Below the pieces are notes generated by a model. The model saw only the letters and a list, made by a program, of their open reading frames with translations. It did not search any database and was not told the origin of the DNA. This document shows, piece after piece, positions 5,874 to 6,835 of a stretch of DNA of 6,835 nucleotides (its first letter is position 1; each line of letters begins with the position of its first letter). Source of the stretch: Methylotenera sp. (GTDB lineage: Bacteria > Pseudomonadota > Gammaproteobacteria > Burkholderiales > Methylophilaceae). A program made the position numbers and the translations under genes. The DNA is taken from contig JACDEP010000118.1 in the NCBI GenBank assembly GCA_013816325.1, forward strand, positions 1 to 6,835, in the 5' to 3' direction.

Positions 5874-5891
5874 TAATCGATTAGAACTAAT
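5874..5891. promoter_or_regulatory. Overlapping inverted repeats in the uvrB upstream region
   Basis: TAATCGATTA (5874-5883) is a perfect palindrome and overlaps ATTAG-AA-CTAAT (5880-5891). They lie 58-75 bases before the uvrB start, within the shared divergent control region. They could be operator sites. No LexA-type CTGT-N8-ACAG box is visible. Confidence 0.25.
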
Positions 5892-5948
5892 TGCTAAATT
5901 TACTGTTAAAATCAATGGTTAATTATTCATTTCAGGTTGCAAAACTAC

Positions 5949-6835
5949 GTGTTCGTCACTTTTCCTAACAGTAAATATCAACTTCACCAGCCTTTTCCGC
6001 CTGCGGGCGACCAGCCACAAGCGATTGAGAAACTCACGCAAGGTCTCAACGATGGCCTAAAATTCCAGACATTGCTCGGTGTAACTGGCTCTGGCAAGAC
6101 TTATACGATAGCAAATGTGATTGCTCGTATTGGCCGCCCAGCCATTGTTATGGCGCCCAACAAGACTTTGGCGGCCCAGCTATATAGTGAGTTCAAAGAG
6201 TTCTTCCCGAATAACTCCGTTGAATATTTTGTCAGTTATTACGATTATTACCAGCCCGAAGCCTACGTGCCTTCCCGCGATTTGTTTATTGAAAAAGATT
6301 CCAGCATCAATGAGCATATCGAGCAGATGCGACTTTCAGCTACTAAGGCATTGCTAGAGCGCGAAGATAGCATCATTGTGGCTACCGTTTCGGCCATTTA
6401 CGGCATTGGAGACCCGGTTGATTATCACGGCATGGTGTTGCACATGACCGTAGGTGAGAAAATGGAACAGCGCTCGATGGTAGAGCGCTTGGTGGGTATG
6501 CAATATGACCGCAATGAGTTTGACTTTGCCCGTGGTACTTTCAGGGTGCGCGGTGATGTGATTGATGTTTTTCCGGCAGAGAATAACGAGACTGCGGTGC
6601 GTATTTCAATGTTTGATGATGAAATCGAGTCACTTACCTTATTCGACCCATTGACGGGCCAGATTTTCAACAAGATTCCACGCTATACGGTATATCCATC
6701 CAGCCATTATGTAACGCCGCGCACAACCACCATCCGCGCTATGGAAAAGATCAAACATGAGCTTAAAGACCGTGTTGATTTTTACATCAAAACTGGCAAG
6801 CTCGTTGAGGCGGCACGTATTGAGCAGCGTACGCG
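5949..6835 (+). CDS. uvrB: UvrABC excision nuclease subunit B, N-terminal 295 residues (3' end outside window)
   Basis: UvrB is the damage-verifying helicase-like subunit of nucleotide excision repair; it is loaded by UvrA and recruits UvrC. The visible part starts VTFPNSKYQLHQPFPPAGDQ with the adenine-contacting GDQPQAI (20-26), then Walker A GVTGSGKT (44-51), APNKTLAAQL, and the DNA-gripping beta-hairpin YFVSYYDYYQPEAYVP (93-108). ATVSAIYGIGDP follows at about 145-156, and then the UvrA-interacting domain with FRVRGDVIDVFP. The remaining helicase motifs, including the DESH box, and the UvrC-binding tail lie beyond the edge; the family is near 670 residues. GTG 5949 is chosen because it places the conserved VTFPNS segment directly at the N-terminus. 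An upstream in-frame TTG at 5937 is less likely, as the only Shine-Dalgarno-like bases (CAGG, 5933-5936) abut it but lie 12 bases from the GTG. The -10-like TAAAAT at 5907-5912 has no good -35 partner. Confidence 0.97.
   Translation, partial: MFVTFPNSKYQLHQPFPPAGDQPQAIEKLTQGLNDGLKFQTLLGVTGSGKTYTIANVIARIGRPAIVMAPNKTLAAQLYSEFKEFFPNNSVEYFVSYYDYYQPEAYVPSRDLFIEKDSSINEHIEQMRLSATKALLEREDSIIVATVSAIYGIGDPVDYHGMVLHMTVGEKMEQRSMVERLVGMQYDRNEFDFARGTFRVRGDVIDVFPAENNETAVRISMFDDEIESLTLFDPLTGQIFNKIPRYTVYPSSHYVTPRTTTIRAMEKIKHELKDRVDFYIKTGKLVEAARIEQRT

Noticed and set aside
5904..5919. Possible LexA box before uvrB, starting CTGT
   Set aside because: The second half reads ATGG instead of ACAG, so there is no dyad; SOS control by this site is unsupported.
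6121..6357. Open frame inside uvrB on the plus strand
   Set aside because: It lies in another frame of clearly conserved UvrB sequence and has no independent start signal.
1..6835. CRISPR array, insertion sequence or toxin-antitoxin pair
   Set aside because: No regularly spaced repeats, transposase motifs, terminal inverted repeats or paired small frames of recognisable type were seen on either strand.

Overview
The window looks like chromosome of a moderately AT-rich betaproteobacterium. The best guide is the UvrB N-terminus, which reads like betaproteobacterial UvrB; the mix of uvrB next to a class I aminotransferase, an AsmA-like protein and a DUF421 protein would fit Methylophilaceae (Methylotenera-like). 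That lineage call is inference from remembered protein families, not from a search.

The left part (1-1274) is an accessory patchwork lying against the 3' end of a tRNA-Asn gene. It holds the C-terminal part of an EAL-domain cyclic-di-GMP phosphodiesterase, cut by the window edge; a 49-codon proline-rich reading frame on the opposite strand whose stop abuts the EAL stop; a broken AlpA-type excisionase/regulator gene with an internal amber codon and a later frameshift; and a short orphan frame with no clear start. Hand counts give about 63% GC at 541-600, 32% at 721-780 and 22% at 1141-1200, so the segment is a mosaic. AlpA remnant, composition shifts and position at the 3' end of a tRNA together suggest the decayed end of an integrated element.

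The tRNA-Asn(GTT) gene at 1275-1350 (minus) is complete, with its own sigma70-type promoter (1366-1394) and a hairpin terminator (1244-1265).

The rest reads as ordinary chromosome. Plus-strand genes for an AsmA-like membrane-anchored protein and a DUF421 (YetF-like) membrane protein lie 26 bp apart and are probably co-transcribed. They converge on a minus-strand class Ib aspartate aminotransferase gene, with a hairpin between. A perfect bidirectional terminator (4703-4728) then ends a minus-strand gene for an exported trypsin-like serine protease with C-terminal TPRs. A divergent promoter region with AT-rich inverted repeats separates it from uvrB, which runs off the right edge.

No CRISPR array, intact insertion sequence, integrase, toxin-antitoxin pair or recognisable defence system is visible. 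The most informative feature is the eroded element next to tRNA-Asn, not an intact new system.
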